Below, one piece after another: positions 54,431 to 63,542 of a stretch of 64,000 bases of DNA. The notes under the pieces are model-generated. The model was not told where the DNA came from. It made no database searches and saw nothing but the letters and a program-made list of their open reading frames with translations. The stretch spans positions 1-64,000 of the forward strand of contig NZ_JANFAK020000019.1 in assembly GCF_024721315.2 (NCBI RefSeq), written 5' to 3'. The DNA comes from Streptomyces sp. Isolate_45 (GTDB lineage Bacteria; Actinomycetota; Actinomycetes; Streptomycetales; Streptomycetaceae). Position numbers and translations under genes: made by a program. The first letter of the stretch is position 1. Each line of letters opens with the position of its first letter.

Positions 54431-57400
54431 GTGTCCGCAGCAGCGACCAACGCCCGCGCCGAACGCGAGGAGATCATGGCCGAACTCGCCGACCTACCGG
54501 CGGGTGACCCGAGGGCGCCCGAGTTGTGCGGGCGGACCGGCGAACTGAGCTACCTCGCCCACAACGAGCTCGGCGACCCCGAGGACCGAGACCTCGCGGC
54601 CGAGGCCTTCGCGCACGCCTTCCGCCGTCCCGTACCCGGAACGCGGTGGGCGCTGTGGCGGATCATGTACGGCCACGTCCTGGCCCTGCACTACGACGAA
54701 CGGCCCGACGCGGAACTCGCCGCGCGCGCCCACGCCCTGCTCGCGGAGGGGCTCGCGGAACTGCCCGACGAACCGGACCCGTGGGGCGCGGCCGTCCTGG
54801 CCCGCCGGCTCCTCGCCAACCTCACCAAGATCCGGGTTCAGGAGGGGGACCCCGATCCCACCCTCCTCGACGAGGCCCTGCGGCGCGGCCTCGCCGCCCT
54901 CGACGACCAGGACGGGCAGGAAGCAGACCTCCAGGAGGCACTCGGCTACCTGTGGCAACAGCACGGACTCCGCACCGACCGGTCGGACTCGTACGCCCGC
55001 TCCGCCGCCTACTACGCCCAGGTGCTGGAGGGCGGCGAACCGGACCGGGACCTGCCGCTGGTCCGTCAGTCCCGCGGCATGTCGCTCACCCTCCAGGGCT
55101 ACCACACGGCGGACCGGGCCCTCCTGGAGGAGGCCCGCGACGAGACCCTGCGCGCCCTCGCCGAAGCCCCCGGCCGACCCCCGTGGGAACGCGAGGCCCG
55201 GTTGCGCGTGGCCTTCGTCCGGGTCGTGATCGCCGGCACGTGGGAGGACGAGGAGCAGGGCGCGCGGGCCGAGGCGGAACTGACCGCGCTCCTGGGCGGC
55301 GAGGCGGACATCGACGCGCTGCACCCCTTCTATCTGGACGTCTTCGGCCGGCTGCTGTTCACGCGCGGCCGGCTCCCGCTGGACGTGGAACTCCTCCACC
55401 TGTCCGCCGCCCTGCTCACCCGGGCCGTCGACCGCTGGGCATCGGAGGGAACCGGCCGGGTCACCCTGGCCGCCTGGGCCCTTGCCATGGCCCAGCACAC
55501 CCTTCACGAGACGGACGGGGACCGCGACCGCCTACCGGTCGTGGAGCGCGCCGTGCTGCTGGCCCTGGCGGACCCGGACCTGGCGCCCGAGCTGAGGCAG
55601 CCCGCGCGGCTGATGCTGGCCGACGTGCAGCACCAGCTGGGACCCCACCACCCGCAGACGGTCCCGGTGGAGGAACTGCAGCGTCTCCACCAGGAGTTCC
55701 TGGAGAAGGCCGGGGACGAGATCCCCCTCGACTTCGGCTTCGATCACATCCTTCTCGCCGACACCGACGAGGCCCGCACCCGCTGGGAGCGTCGCTTCTC
55801 CCGGGTCTTCGAGGAATGGTCGACCGGCGATCCCGGCAGCCGCAGGCACGCCGAGGCGGCCGCGATGCTCGTCTCCCTGCTCCCCGCCCTCGATCCGCAC
55901 GGGGACAGGGCCGGCCGGCAGCGGGAGGAAGCGTTGGTGGCGGCGATCCTCGCCCATGCCGAGCAGCATCCCGGCTGGTGGCCCTCGGCCCACTTGGCGA
56001 TCGGAAAGTTGCGGCTGCAGCAGGGTCTGAGAGGCAGGCCGGACCTGCTGGCCGAGGCGCTGGAACACTTCGACGGAGCCCGACGAGCGGGCGTCGACAG
56101 CCCTTGGCTGCCCGTCGCCACCGTGCTGGCCTCCACCATGCTGGCGCAGCAGAGGGGCGTCACCGCGGACATCGCCCCCGACGCGGCCGAGTGGGACCGG
56201 ATGACGACAACCCTCGGGTTGTCGCCCAAGCTGGCCGTGCTGATGCGATCCCAACAGGCGGTGAGCGAGGGGCTGCTCGCGGCCAAGCGCGGGGACCTCG
56301 CGGCCGTCGACCGGGCGGTGGCCGAGGTGGCAGGTGCCTTCGCGGGCTCCACCGCCGACGACACCAGCCGCATCGAGTTCCTCACACTGCTGGAGTCCCT
56401 CCGGTCGGCCCGGGAGGACCTGGCGCACCGCCTCGGCGTGCCGCCGATGCCTCCGCCGGCCAACCGGCCGTCCTTCGCCGAACTGCGACGTCAGGCAGCC
56501 GAGTTGCCCCGTGACCACCGGGCCGGGGTCCTCGGGAACATGGCTCTGGCGTGGATGCGCGAGCCTGCGCTGGCCGCTGACGAGCGCCGTGTCCGCGAGA
56601 TCCTCACCTTGATCGAGGAGGCCGTCTCCCTTTCCGAGGAGGGCAGCGAGAACTGGATACGGTTCGCCTCCAGCGCCGGCTCCTTCTACCACGGGCTCGC
56701 ACAGTCGCACGCCGACCCGCGCCACCCGGACCGGGCCCGTGACCTGGAGCGCGCCATCACCCTCCTCGAAGGCGCAGCCGCGGCCACGGGCGGGCCCGAG
56801 CACCGACTGTGGGCGTACACCGCGCACAGCCTCGCCGCCGCATACCGGGCCCGCGGCGGCCGGGCCCGCCGGGACCGCGAGCGCGGCCGACGGCTCGGCC
56901 TGGAGGCGATGCGCGGCTTCGTATGGTCGACGCTCCTCCAGTCCGGTACCCAGGACATCGCCGAGGCCGCCCGGCTGGCCGACCAGCTCTCCGAGGACCT
57001 CGTCGGCTGGTGCCTCGCCGACCGGGCCCCGGCGGACGCCGTACGGGCACTCGACGCCTGCCGGGGCCTGATCCTGCACGCGGCCACCACCAGCCGTTCC
57101 GTCCCCGAACTCCTCGCCGCCGCCGGACACCCGACACTGGCGGCCGAGTGGGGTGCGGCCGGCGGCGACCCCGACAACGTGCCGAGCGCCCTGCGCCGCC
57201 GCGTGGTGCAGGCGCTGACCGGGGACGGCACCCGGCTGCTCGACCCGCCCGAACCCGCCGAGATCGGCGCGGCCCTGCGCGCCCAGAACAAGGACGCCCT
57301 CGTCTACCTGGTGCCCACCACCGAATCCTGCCCCGGCACCGCCCTCCTGGTCACCGCCACCGGGCAGGTGCACGCGGTCCCACTGCCCCGACTGCGCGAG

Positions 57401-58414
57401 GACGCGGCCCCGCTACGGGACTACCGCCCGGCCGGCGGGGGTGGGCCACGCAACATGGAACCCGCCCCGGACCACGCGACCTCCCGTCCGGCCCCCGCAC
57501 CGCCGCTGCGCGACCAGCTCGACCGGCTCTGCTCCTGGGCCTGGCGGGCCGCCGTCCAGCCGCTCCTGGAGGTGTTGGACGTACCCGCGCGGCCGGGCCG
57601 GGTCCCCCGCCTCGTCCTCGTCCCGATGGGTGCCCTCGGCCTCGTCCCCTGGCACGCGGCCTTCGCCGCGCAGGGGCAGGGCCGCCGGTACGCCATCGAA
57701 CGGGCCGAGTTCTCGTACGCCGCCTCCGCGCGCCTGCTCTGCGAGGTCGCCGCCCGCCCGCCGGCCCCGCACACCGGAACCGCGCTGGTCGTCGGAAACC
57801 CCACGGGCGACCTGCCCTACGCGGGAGAGGAGGCCGACGTCGTCCAGCGTCTCTTCTACCCGCACGGCCAGTACCTCGGCCTGCGCACCGGTGACGGCGC
57901 ACCCGGCCAGGTCGCCGCCTGGCTGCGGGAGCGGGCCGACGAGGGCGCCGTCGTGCACCTCGCCTGCCACGGAACCGTCGAGGAGAACCGGCCCCGCAGC
58001 TCCTACCTCTCCCTCAAGGGTGGCGAGTTGACCGCGGAGGAGCTGGCGGGGGCGGTCCACGGCAGGCTCGGGCTCGTCGTCCTCGCCGCCTGCCGCAGCC
58101 AGGTCTCGGGACGCGGTCACAACGAGGCGTACAGCCTGTCCACGGCCTTCCTGGTGGCGGGCAGCCGTTCGGTGATCGGCTCGCTGTGGCCGGTGCCGGA
58201 CGACGCGACGTCCATCCTGATGTTCCTGACCCACCACTTCCTGCGCCGGGAGCAGGAGCCACCCGCGCGGGCCCTGCGCCGGGCCCAGCTGTGGATGCTG
58301 GACCCGGCGCGGACGGTACCCGACAGGCTGCCCCCGTTCCTGGCCGCCCGGCTGGCGGAACTCGACCCGCACGACCTCACCGCCTGGGCCGGGTTCACGC
58401 ACCTCGGGCAGTGA
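54431..58414 (+). CDS. TPR-CHAT protease
   Basis: A 1327-residue protein. The first ~1000 residues are TPR-like alpha-helical repeats. The C-terminal CHAT domain (about 1100-1327) is a caspase-clan peptidase with H1180 in VVHLACHGTVEE and C1221 in LVVLAACRSQVSG. AFLVAGSRSVIGSLWPVPDD follows, as in separase-like CHAT enzymes. Such proteins are proteolytic effectors, often activated by a sensor or ATPase. GTG 54431 with GGAG 5 nt upstream follows the RES stop by 14 nt. Its end overlaps the convergent caspase gene by 20 bp. Confidence 0.9.
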   Translation: MSAAATNARAEREEIMAELADLPAGDPRAPELCGRTGELSYLAHNELGDPEDRDLAAEAFAHAFRRPVPGTRWALWRIMYGHVLALHYDERPDAELAARAHALLAEGLAELPDEPDPWGAAVLARRLLANLTKIRVQEGDPDPTLLDEALRRGLAALDDQDGQEADLQEALGYLWQQHGLRTDRSDSYARSAAYYAQVLEGGEPDRDLPLVRQSRGMSLTLQGYHTADRALLEEARDETLRALAEAPGRPPWEREARLRVAFVRVVIAGTWEDEEQGARAEAELTALLGGEADIDALHPFYLDVFGRLLFTRGRLPLDVELLHLSAALLTRAVDRWASEGTGRVTLAAWALAMAQHTLHETDGDRDRLPVVERAVLLALADPDLAPELRQPARLMLADVQHQLGPHHPQTVPVEELQRLHQEFLEKAGDEIPLDFGFDHILLADTDEARTRWERRFSRVFEEWSTGDPGSRRHAEAAAMLVSLLPALDPHGDRAGRQREEALVAAILAHAEQHPGWWPSAHLAIGKLRLQQGLRGRPDLLAEALEHFDGARRAGVDSPWLPVATVLASTMLAQQRGVTADIAPDAAEWDRMTTTLGLSPKLAVLMRSQQAVSEGLLAAKRGDLAAVDRAVAEVAGAFAGSTADDTSRIEFLTLLESLRSAREDLAHRLGVPPMPPPANRPSFAELRRQAAELPRDHRAGVLGNMALAWMREPALAADERRVREILTLIEEAVSLSEEGSENWIRFASSAGSFYHGLAQSHADPRHPDRARDLERAITLLEGAAAATGGPEHRLWAYTAHSLAAAYRARGGRARRDRERGRRLGLEAMRGFVWSTLLQSGTQDIAEAARLADQLSEDLVGWCLADRAPADAVRALDACRGLILHAATTSRSVPELLAAAGHPTLAAEWGAAGGDPDNVPSALRRRVVQALTGDGTRLLDPPEPAEIGAALRAQNKDALVYLVPTTESCPGTALLVTATGQVHAVPLPRLREDAAPLRDYRPAGGGGPRNMEPAPDHATSRPAPAPPLRDQLDRLCSWAWRAAVQPLLEVLDVPARPGRVPRLVLVPMGALGLVPWHAAFAAQGQGRRYAIERAEFSYAASARLLCEVAARPPAPHTGTALVVGNPTGDLPYAGEEADVVQRLFYPHGQYLGLRTGDGAPGQVAAWLRERADEGAVVHLACHGTVEENRPRSSYLSLKGGELTAEELAGAVHGRLGLVVLAACRSQVSGRGHNEAYSLSTAFLVAGSRSVIGSLWPVPDDATSILMFLTHHFLRREQEPPARALRRAQLWMLDPARTVPDRLPPFLAARLAELDPHDLTAWAGFTHLGQ

Positions 58415-60329
58415 AGTCCTCGCCGGTCGGCAAGGCGGGCACCACCGTGCGCAGGGCGATGGTGCTCGCCGCCCACTGCCCGGGCGCGAACGGCCGGGCG
58501 GGCACCATGTCGCGGCCGCCCTCCGGCGCGGGCGCCGGCCCGGCCAGCCGCAGCAGGCCGTCCGGGGGCGGGCTCGCCACCACCTCCCAGCGGTTGGTGG
58601 CCGGGTCCCAGGGGCTCAGGTGGAACGGCACCGTGTTGAGTTCCCCTTCGGCCACGACGAGCGTGAGCCAGTCCCGCACCGAGGCTCCGGGCCGCACCGG
58701 CCGGGACGCGGGCAGCACCATCCGCACCCGCCCCCCTTCCAATGCCCAACCGGTCATCCCGGGACCGATGAACTGGCCGGGGAAGAGCGCAGACCCGGCG
58801 CCGAACTGGTCGTTCAGGTTGACGAGCACGCACCACAGCGGCCGGGGCCCGGTATTGCGGATCCGGACGGCGACCGACGGCTCCTGCCCGCCCTCGTAGG
58901 AGAGGACGATCTCCCCGTGCCCGTCGGGGCGCAGCGGTTCCCCGTCCTGGTGCTCCCAGGGCAGCACCTCCACCCGGACGTGCCCGGTCAGCGGGGACAT
59001 GCCCGCGCTGAGGTCGCGGATCCGGTGCCACCGCGTCAGCCCGGCCAGACAGTCGGTGAGCCGCCGGGCGTCGGCGGCTCCCGCCAGTGGTAGCGGCGGT
59101 ACGTACGGGGAACCGTTCCGGCGCAGGACGCGGGCCCGACCTCCCCGTACGTCGACGCGGAACAGCAGCCCCGCCTCGGCCTCCTCCGGCGAGCCGTCCG
59201 CGACCTCGCGCAGCAGCGGCGAGGCGGGCAGTTCGGCCGCGTCCCCGGCGAGCACCACGGCGGCCGGTGGTAGTGCCAGCGCGGACAGGGCCACCGGGTG
59301 CACCGACCCCGGATCCGGGATCCAGCCGTCCGGGTCGACGATTGCTCGGTCGGCCCGGACCTCCGTGACCCGTACGGGGCCGCCGGCCGCCATGAACTCC
59401 GTACCCGGTCCCCCGGTCAGGCCGTGTACCCGCCCGCAGTCGACCTCCCAGCCCTCCGGCCCCTCCCTCAGCAGGTGGGCGCTGGGCGGGCCGGCAGCCC
59501 CGCCCAGCAGCGGCCGGTCCGCGAACCCGCCCGGATCGGCGGGGAACAGCACGGGCTGCTGCCCGGACACCAGGCGCCGTACCCCGGCGTCCGCCTCCGC
59601 GAGCAGTTCCCGCGCGGTGGTGTCCGGACCGGCCCGGCGCAGGGCGCGGGCCAGGGCGTATGAGAACACGCCGCGGGTGGGCCAGTCGTCGGACCATGCC
59701 GGGCCGTCCGGGTCGGTGTGACCGCCCGAGTTGTCGATGGGACGTTCGAATGAGAGCTGTCCGAGCCGGCTCGCCGCCAGCAACAGGTGCCGTGGCGCGG
59801 TGTCGGGCCCGGTCATGTCCCGGGAGCCGACGGCGGGCCGCCAGTGCGGCAGCGGCCGCAACGAACGGGGTGGGTACCCTTCACGGCTCGCGCCCCCCGA
59901 GAAGCAGCAGTCGAGCACCGCCACCACCCGGCCGCCGCCCGCCGCGGCCCCGTCGAGCAGCGCGCCCAGCCGCTTGTCGGGCAGCGGCCCGTCCGCGCAG
60001 ACCAGCGCCTGGCAGCGGCCCGTCGGTTCGAGCAGCAGTTCCTGCGGGGTGCTCGCCGCGTACTCGGTCCCGTGCCCGCTGAACCACAGCAGCGCCGTGT
60101 CCCCCTCCCCGGCCCGGTACAGGTGGCCACGGATGGCCTCCTCGACCGCGCGGGCCGTGGCCTCGCCGTTCAGCAGCACGAGGGCGTCGACCCGGCCCGG
60201 CGCCGCCGCCTCCAACGCGGAGCGGGCGTCGGCCACGTCGGCCAAACACCCGCGTAGATCGGCCAGGCCGGAACGGGCCGCCGTGCGGTACTCGTTGATG
60301 CCCACGAGCAGGGCGTAGACCTTCGCCAT
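58395..60329 (-). CDS. Caspase-like (C14) protease with DUF4384-like domain
   Basis: A 644-residue protein. The caspase fold covers about residues 1-280: VYALLVGINEYR at the N-terminus, H86 in WFSGHGTEY, and catalytic C142 in VLDCCFSGG (DCCxSG motif with Phe in place of the usual His). The second half contains beta-strand modules; VAVRIRNTGPRPLWCVLVNL and LFPGQFIGP resemble DUF4384, common in bacterial caspases. It has no signal peptide. Start ATG 60329 is chosen because MAKVYALLVGINEY is the conserved N-terminus; an in-frame ATG at 60392 would add 21 residues. It is convergent with the CHAT gene and divergent from the next four genes. Confidence 0.88.
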   Translation of the reverse strand: MAKVYALLVGINEYRTAARSGLADLRGCLADVADARSALEAAAPGRVDALVLLNGEATARAVEEAIRGHLYRAGEGDTALLWFSGHGTEYAASTPQELLLEPTGRCQALVCADGPLPDKRLGALLDGAAAGGGRVVAVLDCCFSGGASREGYPPRSLRPLPHWRPAVGSRDMTGPDTAPRHLLLAASRLGQLSFERPIDNSGGHTDPDGPAWSDDWPTRGVFSYALARALRRAGPDTTARELLAEADAGVRRLVSGQQPVLFPADPGGFADRPLLGGAAGPPSAHLLREGPEGWEVDCGRVHGLTGGPGTEFMAAGGPVRVTEVRADRAIVDPDGWIPDPGSVHPVALSALALPPAAVVLAGDAAELPASPLLREVADGSPEEAEAGLLFRVDVRGGRARVLRRNGSPYVPPLPLAGAADARRLTDCLAGLTRWHRIRDLSAGMSPLTGHVRVEVLPWEHQDGEPLRPDGHGEIVLSYEGGQEPSVAVRIRNTGPRPLWCVLVNLNDQFGAGSALFPGQFIGPGMTGWALEGGRVRMVLPASRPVRPGASVRDWLTLVVAEGELNTVPFHLSPWDPATNRWEVVASPPPDGLLRLAGPAPAPEGGRDMVPARPFAPGQWAASTIALRTVVPALPTGEDFTARGA

Positions 60330-60486
60330 GGCGCCAGTCTGGAGCAGCCGTCGGGGCGGTCGCTGGCCGAAAACCGGTCGTATCGAGGTCACTTGCGGGG
60401 AGTTCGTGGCGCAAATACCTTTTGAGGTCGCACGATTGACGCAACGTCATTAGCCTGCGTGCTCCACGCGCCATTACGGGGAGACC

Positions 60487-60984
60487 ATGGGTTACATCGA
60501 GCGTCCACGCCGTGTCGTACGACCCGCACAGGACCTCCAACAGGACACCGGCCGGGCGGCCGCAGCGACCGGCGCGGCCGACGCGCCCGGACTCCAGGCC
60601 GATGGGCTGCGCAGCCGATCCCCGGAGCTGCTCGAAGCCGTGGCCCGGCTCGACGCCGGACTCGACGCCGCCGCCGGCCGCCGGCTCGCCGACTGGATCC
60701 GCGAACAGTACGAGGTGCAGCACCACAACGCGCCCATCGGGTTCCTCGCCCGCTGCCACCTCGGGCCGCCGTACGTGGACCACATCCTGAACCTCTTCGG
60801 CGCGATCCTCACCCACTACGCACCGGGCGACGTCCTGCCCGATCCCTACGGCGCGGCCCGGATGCTGGCGCGCAGCCCGAGTTACGCGTGGGTGGAGGTC
60901 TACTCAGACGGGCTGGTCCTGCCCGTACTGGAGAACGGTTCGGTGGTTCGGCCCAGTGGGCCGCGATCGGGGGAGAACACGTGA
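60487..60984 (+). CDS. Uncharacterised protein, first of a four-gene run
   Basis: A 165-residue soluble protein that I do not recognise. The N-terminus (to about 50) is disordered and Ala-rich. The rest is helical with a conserved-looking core (RRLADWIREQYEVQHHNAPI, LARCHLGPPYVDHILNLFG) and two beta-strands (YAWVEVYSDGLVLPVLENG). GGGGAG precedes ATG 60487. Its stop overlaps the next gene (GTGA). The position suggests a subunit or adaptor of the ATPase system. Confidence 0.6.
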   Translation: MGYIERPRRVVRPAQDLQQDTGRAAAATGAADAPGLQADGLRSRSPELLEAVARLDAGLDAAAGRRLADWIREQYEVQHHNAPIGFLARCHLGPPYVDHILNLFGAILTHYAPGDVLPDPYGAARMLARSPSYAWVEVYSDGLVLPVLENGSVVRPSGPRSGENT

Positions 60985-62753
60985 CGGAAATCGACCACGG
61001 GCTGCACCGGAAGGTCTCCGAGATCAACCGGCTGGTGGCCGGCGTCGCCGAACAGGTCGGCCACGTCTCGGGGCAGGTCAACTCCGTCGAGGCGAAGCAA
61101 CAGCAGACCCGCACAGAGCTCCAGCAACTGCGCGACGAGTTCCAGGCGTTCGCGGCGCAGGCGCGACTCGTGGCCGCCCTCCAACGGGCCGAGACCCGCG
61201 TCGGCGTCATCCAGGACCGGATCGACCACGAGTTCGGCCACCACAAGGTGGTCCGGCGCACCGCCGTCGGCATGCTCCAGGCCTTCGACATCGGCCTCGT
61301 CGCCGAGGACACCGTCCGGATGGTCGGCGACCAGCTGATGCTCCAGACGCCCCGGTACTGGCTGGCACCGGCGCTGGTCGCCCTCGCCGCCTGGTCGGCC
61401 GACGACCCCACCCTGTGCGAGCGCGCCGTCCAGGAGTCCTTCCGCCGCTCCCCGGACCGCACCTCGCTGTTCTTCGCGCTGGTCCTGCGCCGCCAGGGTC
61501 GACACGCCGAATCGGCGCGTTGGCTCCGCCACTACCTGCTGGCCCAGGACCCGGCCGCCCTGGGCCGCGAGTTCGCCGTCATCCTGGAATCCGTCGCCCA
61601 GGGGGCCTTCGGGCCGGCCGGCCGGGCCATGCTCCGCGAGGCCCTGGACGAATGGCACGAGCTGCTCGGCAGCGACACGGCGGCCCAGGACGCCCAGATC
61701 GACCGCTGGCGGGCCGAGATCGGTTCCCTGTGCCCGACCGTGACCGGCGCCGAGTTCACCTTCCTGCACCAGGTGTCGCCGCAGTGGCCGCAGCTCGGGC
61801 AGGTGCTCTCCGCCGCCCGCACCCAGCAGGTCGTCCTCGACAAGTACACGGCCCTCCTGAACACCGAACCCACCCCGACGCACCGCATCGAGGACGCCGT
61901 CGACGACATCCTGGACCGGCTCGTCTCCGAGTACGACAACGAGGAACTGCCCCTGCGGCGCGACCTCGCCTACCAGGAGGCCGTCGTCGCGCACGACGGC
62001 GACACCACCCGGGCACGGGCCGACGCCGACGCCGACTCGGCCTCCTACGACGTGACCCTCGACTACCTCACCGTCCAGAGCACCGCAGCCCTAAACCCCG
62101 GCGCCATCGGCACATCCGAAGCCACCCGGCGGCTCGCCGTCGCCGCCTGCCGGGACTGGTTCCACCACGCCCACCAGGGCTTCTCCCGGGACTACCGGGC
62201 CGCCGTGCCGCAGGACGTGGAGGCCCGCTTCGAGGCCACCTACCCGGTGGCCGGACAGAACTTCACCCTCCCGGCCTGGACGGGCTCCTACCACACGCCG
62301 CTGCCCGAACTGGAGAAGCGGCTCGGCGACCACTGGGACCGGCACACCGCCCCCTTCATCGCCGCCCTCGGCTACAAGTACCCGGCGAAGGTGGTGGCGG
62401 TCCTCGCCGCCGCCGTGATCGGCCTGTTCATCGGGAACGCGATCAGCCCCGCCGCGGCCGCCCTGATCCCCCTGCTCATCGGCGGCATCGGATGGCTCCT
62501 GATCCATCACGGCGCGTCCCGGACCCGCCGGGTACAGGACTCCGCCCGGCTCCTGCTCGGCGAGGCCCGACGCGACGCCCTCCACCGGCTCGTCGGAGCC
62601 GGGGCCGACCTGACCAACTGGCAGCAGGCCTACCAGGAGGCCGACGCCGTCGAGGGCCAGGTCCGCGAACTGATCGACTCACTGGCCACCGCCACCGAGG
62701 GGAACACCCCCTTCACCGGCCGCACCGTCTCCCCGGGAGGGCACCCCGCATGA
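60981..62753 (+). CDS. Uncharacterised coiled-coil membrane protein
   Basis: A 590-residue protein of unknown function. Residues 1-60 are a coiled coil (heptads in INRLVAGVAEQVGHVSGQV and QQTRTELQQLRDEFQ). Residues ~60-250 are TPR-like helices (RYWLAPALVALAAWSADD, SLFFALVLRRQGRHAESARW). Two membrane helices lie at about 470-515 (VVAVLAAAVIGLFIGNAI, AAALIPLLIGGIGWLLIHHG). A helical C-terminal part follows. It is translated in overlap with the genes on both sides (GTGA before, ATGA after), so the three products probably form one complex at the membrane. Confidence 0.65.
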   Translation: MTEIDHGLHRKVSEINRLVAGVAEQVGHVSGQVNSVEAKQQQTRTELQQLRDEFQAFAAQARLVAALQRAETRVGVIQDRIDHEFGHHKVVRRTAVGMLQAFDIGLVAEDTVRMVGDQLMLQTPRYWLAPALVALAAWSADDPTLCERAVQESFRRSPDRTSLFFALVLRRQGRHAESARWLRHYLLAQDPAALGREFAVILESVAQGAFGPAGRAMLREALDEWHELLGSDTAAQDAQIDRWRAEIGSLCPTVTGAEFTFLHQVSPQWPQLGQVLSAARTQQVVLDKYTALLNTEPTPTHRIEDAVDDILDRLVSEYDNEELPLRRDLAYQEAVVAHDGDTTRARADADADSASYDVTLDYLTVQSTAALNPGAIGTSEATRRLAVAACRDWFHHAHQGFSRDYRAAVPQDVEARFEATYPVAGQNFTLPAWTGSYHTPLPELEKRLGDHWDRHTAPFIAALGYKYPAKVVAVLAAAVIGLFIGNAISPAAAALIPLLIGGIGWLLIHHGASRTRRVQDSARLLLGEARRDALHRLVGAGADLTNWQQAYQEADAVEGQVRELIDSLATATEGNTPFTGRTVSPGGHPA

Positions 62754-62929
62754 CCACACCCGACCCCGGAGCGCCCCGCCGCAAGCTGTGGGCCGCCGGC
62801 GCCGAACCGGCCGAGGAACGCACCACCGCGCGGCTGCGCCGCGTCGTCGAGGGCCTGCCCGAGTGGTCCCCGCTGCCCCCCGGGGAACAGCTGGTACGCC
62901 GCCCCGGTGCCAGGCGGGAACAGCCCTGA
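62750..62929 (+). CDS. Small hypothetical protein
   Basis: A 59-residue, Pro/Arg-rich protein (EERTTARLRRVVEGLPEWSP). It overlaps the upstream stop (ATGA) and stops 2 nt before the next start, so it is fully embedded in the operon. I see no domain. Confidence 0.5.
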   Translation: MTTPDPGAPRRKLWAAGAEPAEERTTARLRRVVEGLPEWSPLPPGEQLVRRPGARREQP

Positions 62930-62931
62930 CC

Positions 62932-63525
62932 ATGAGCAACCTGTGGGGCCACGGCGGCGCCTACCAGACATGGACGCAGTACCTACGGGACTGGAGCAAT
63001 GGCGGGGCCGCGGCCACCGCCGAAGCCGCGGCCCGACTCCCGACGCTGCGCCCCGACGACTACCACCAGGACACCTGGGCGCGCTTCTCCCAGCACCTCA
63101 CCGACGCCTTCGACCGGCGCCTGCGCGACTGGGCGAAGGCCCTGACCGCCGCCCTGGAAGCGGCCCGCGACGAGTTCGAGGCGGGCCGCGCCCTGGTCCA
63201 GGCCCGCACCGGGCTCGACGCGGTCCGCGCGCTCGCCGCGCACCCCGCCCTGCCCGAGGCCCTGCGCGAACGGCTGGCCGAACTGGTCGAGGGGCAGATC
63301 ACCGGCTTCCAGGAGCAGTTGGAAGCCTCCCTGGACCGGGCCGCGCGCGGCGGTTCGGACCCGCGGCTCCTGGAGGACCGTCGCCGCACCGTGCGGGAGA
63401 ACCCGCTGACCACGGCCGGCCCGGGCACGCCCGGGCCCGGGAAGGGCCGGCCGGCACCGGCACCGGGCGAGGGCTGGTCGTACGACCCAGCGGCCCCCGC
63501 CCGCCGCCGCATCATCACCGACTGA
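62932..63525 (+). CDS. Coiled-coil-like hypothetical protein
   Basis: A 197-residue mainly helical protein. The N-terminal MSNLWGHGGAYQTWTQYLRD is followed by long helices (FDRRLRDWAKALTAALEAAR, LRERLAELVEGQITGFQEQL). A Pro/Gly-rich tail (GPGTPGPGKGRPAPAPGEG) leads to a conserved-looking end. It lies 2 nt after the small gene and 17 nt before the ATPase. It may be a structural partner of the ATPase. The function is unknown. Confidence 0.6.
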   Translation: MSNLWGHGGAYQTWTQYLRDWSNGGAAATAEAAARLPTLRPDDYHQDTWARFSQHLTDAFDRRLRDWAKALTAALEAARDEFEAGRALVQARTGLDAVRALAAHPALPEALRERLAELVEGQITGFQEQLEASLDRAARGGSDPRLLEDRRRTVRENPLTTAGPGTPGPGKGRPAPAPGEGWSYDPAAPARRRIITD

Positions 63526-63542
63526 CCGGAGACCAGCACCCC

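Noticed and set aside
55532..57373. 613-codon minus-strand frame opposite the CHAT gene
   Set aside because: Shadow frame; no ribosome-binding site and no recognisable domain.
60405..60470. Sigma-70 promoter at TTGACG 60436 for the 60.5-kb operon
   Set aside because: No acceptable -10 box at 16-19 bp spacing; only an AT-rich region can be stated.
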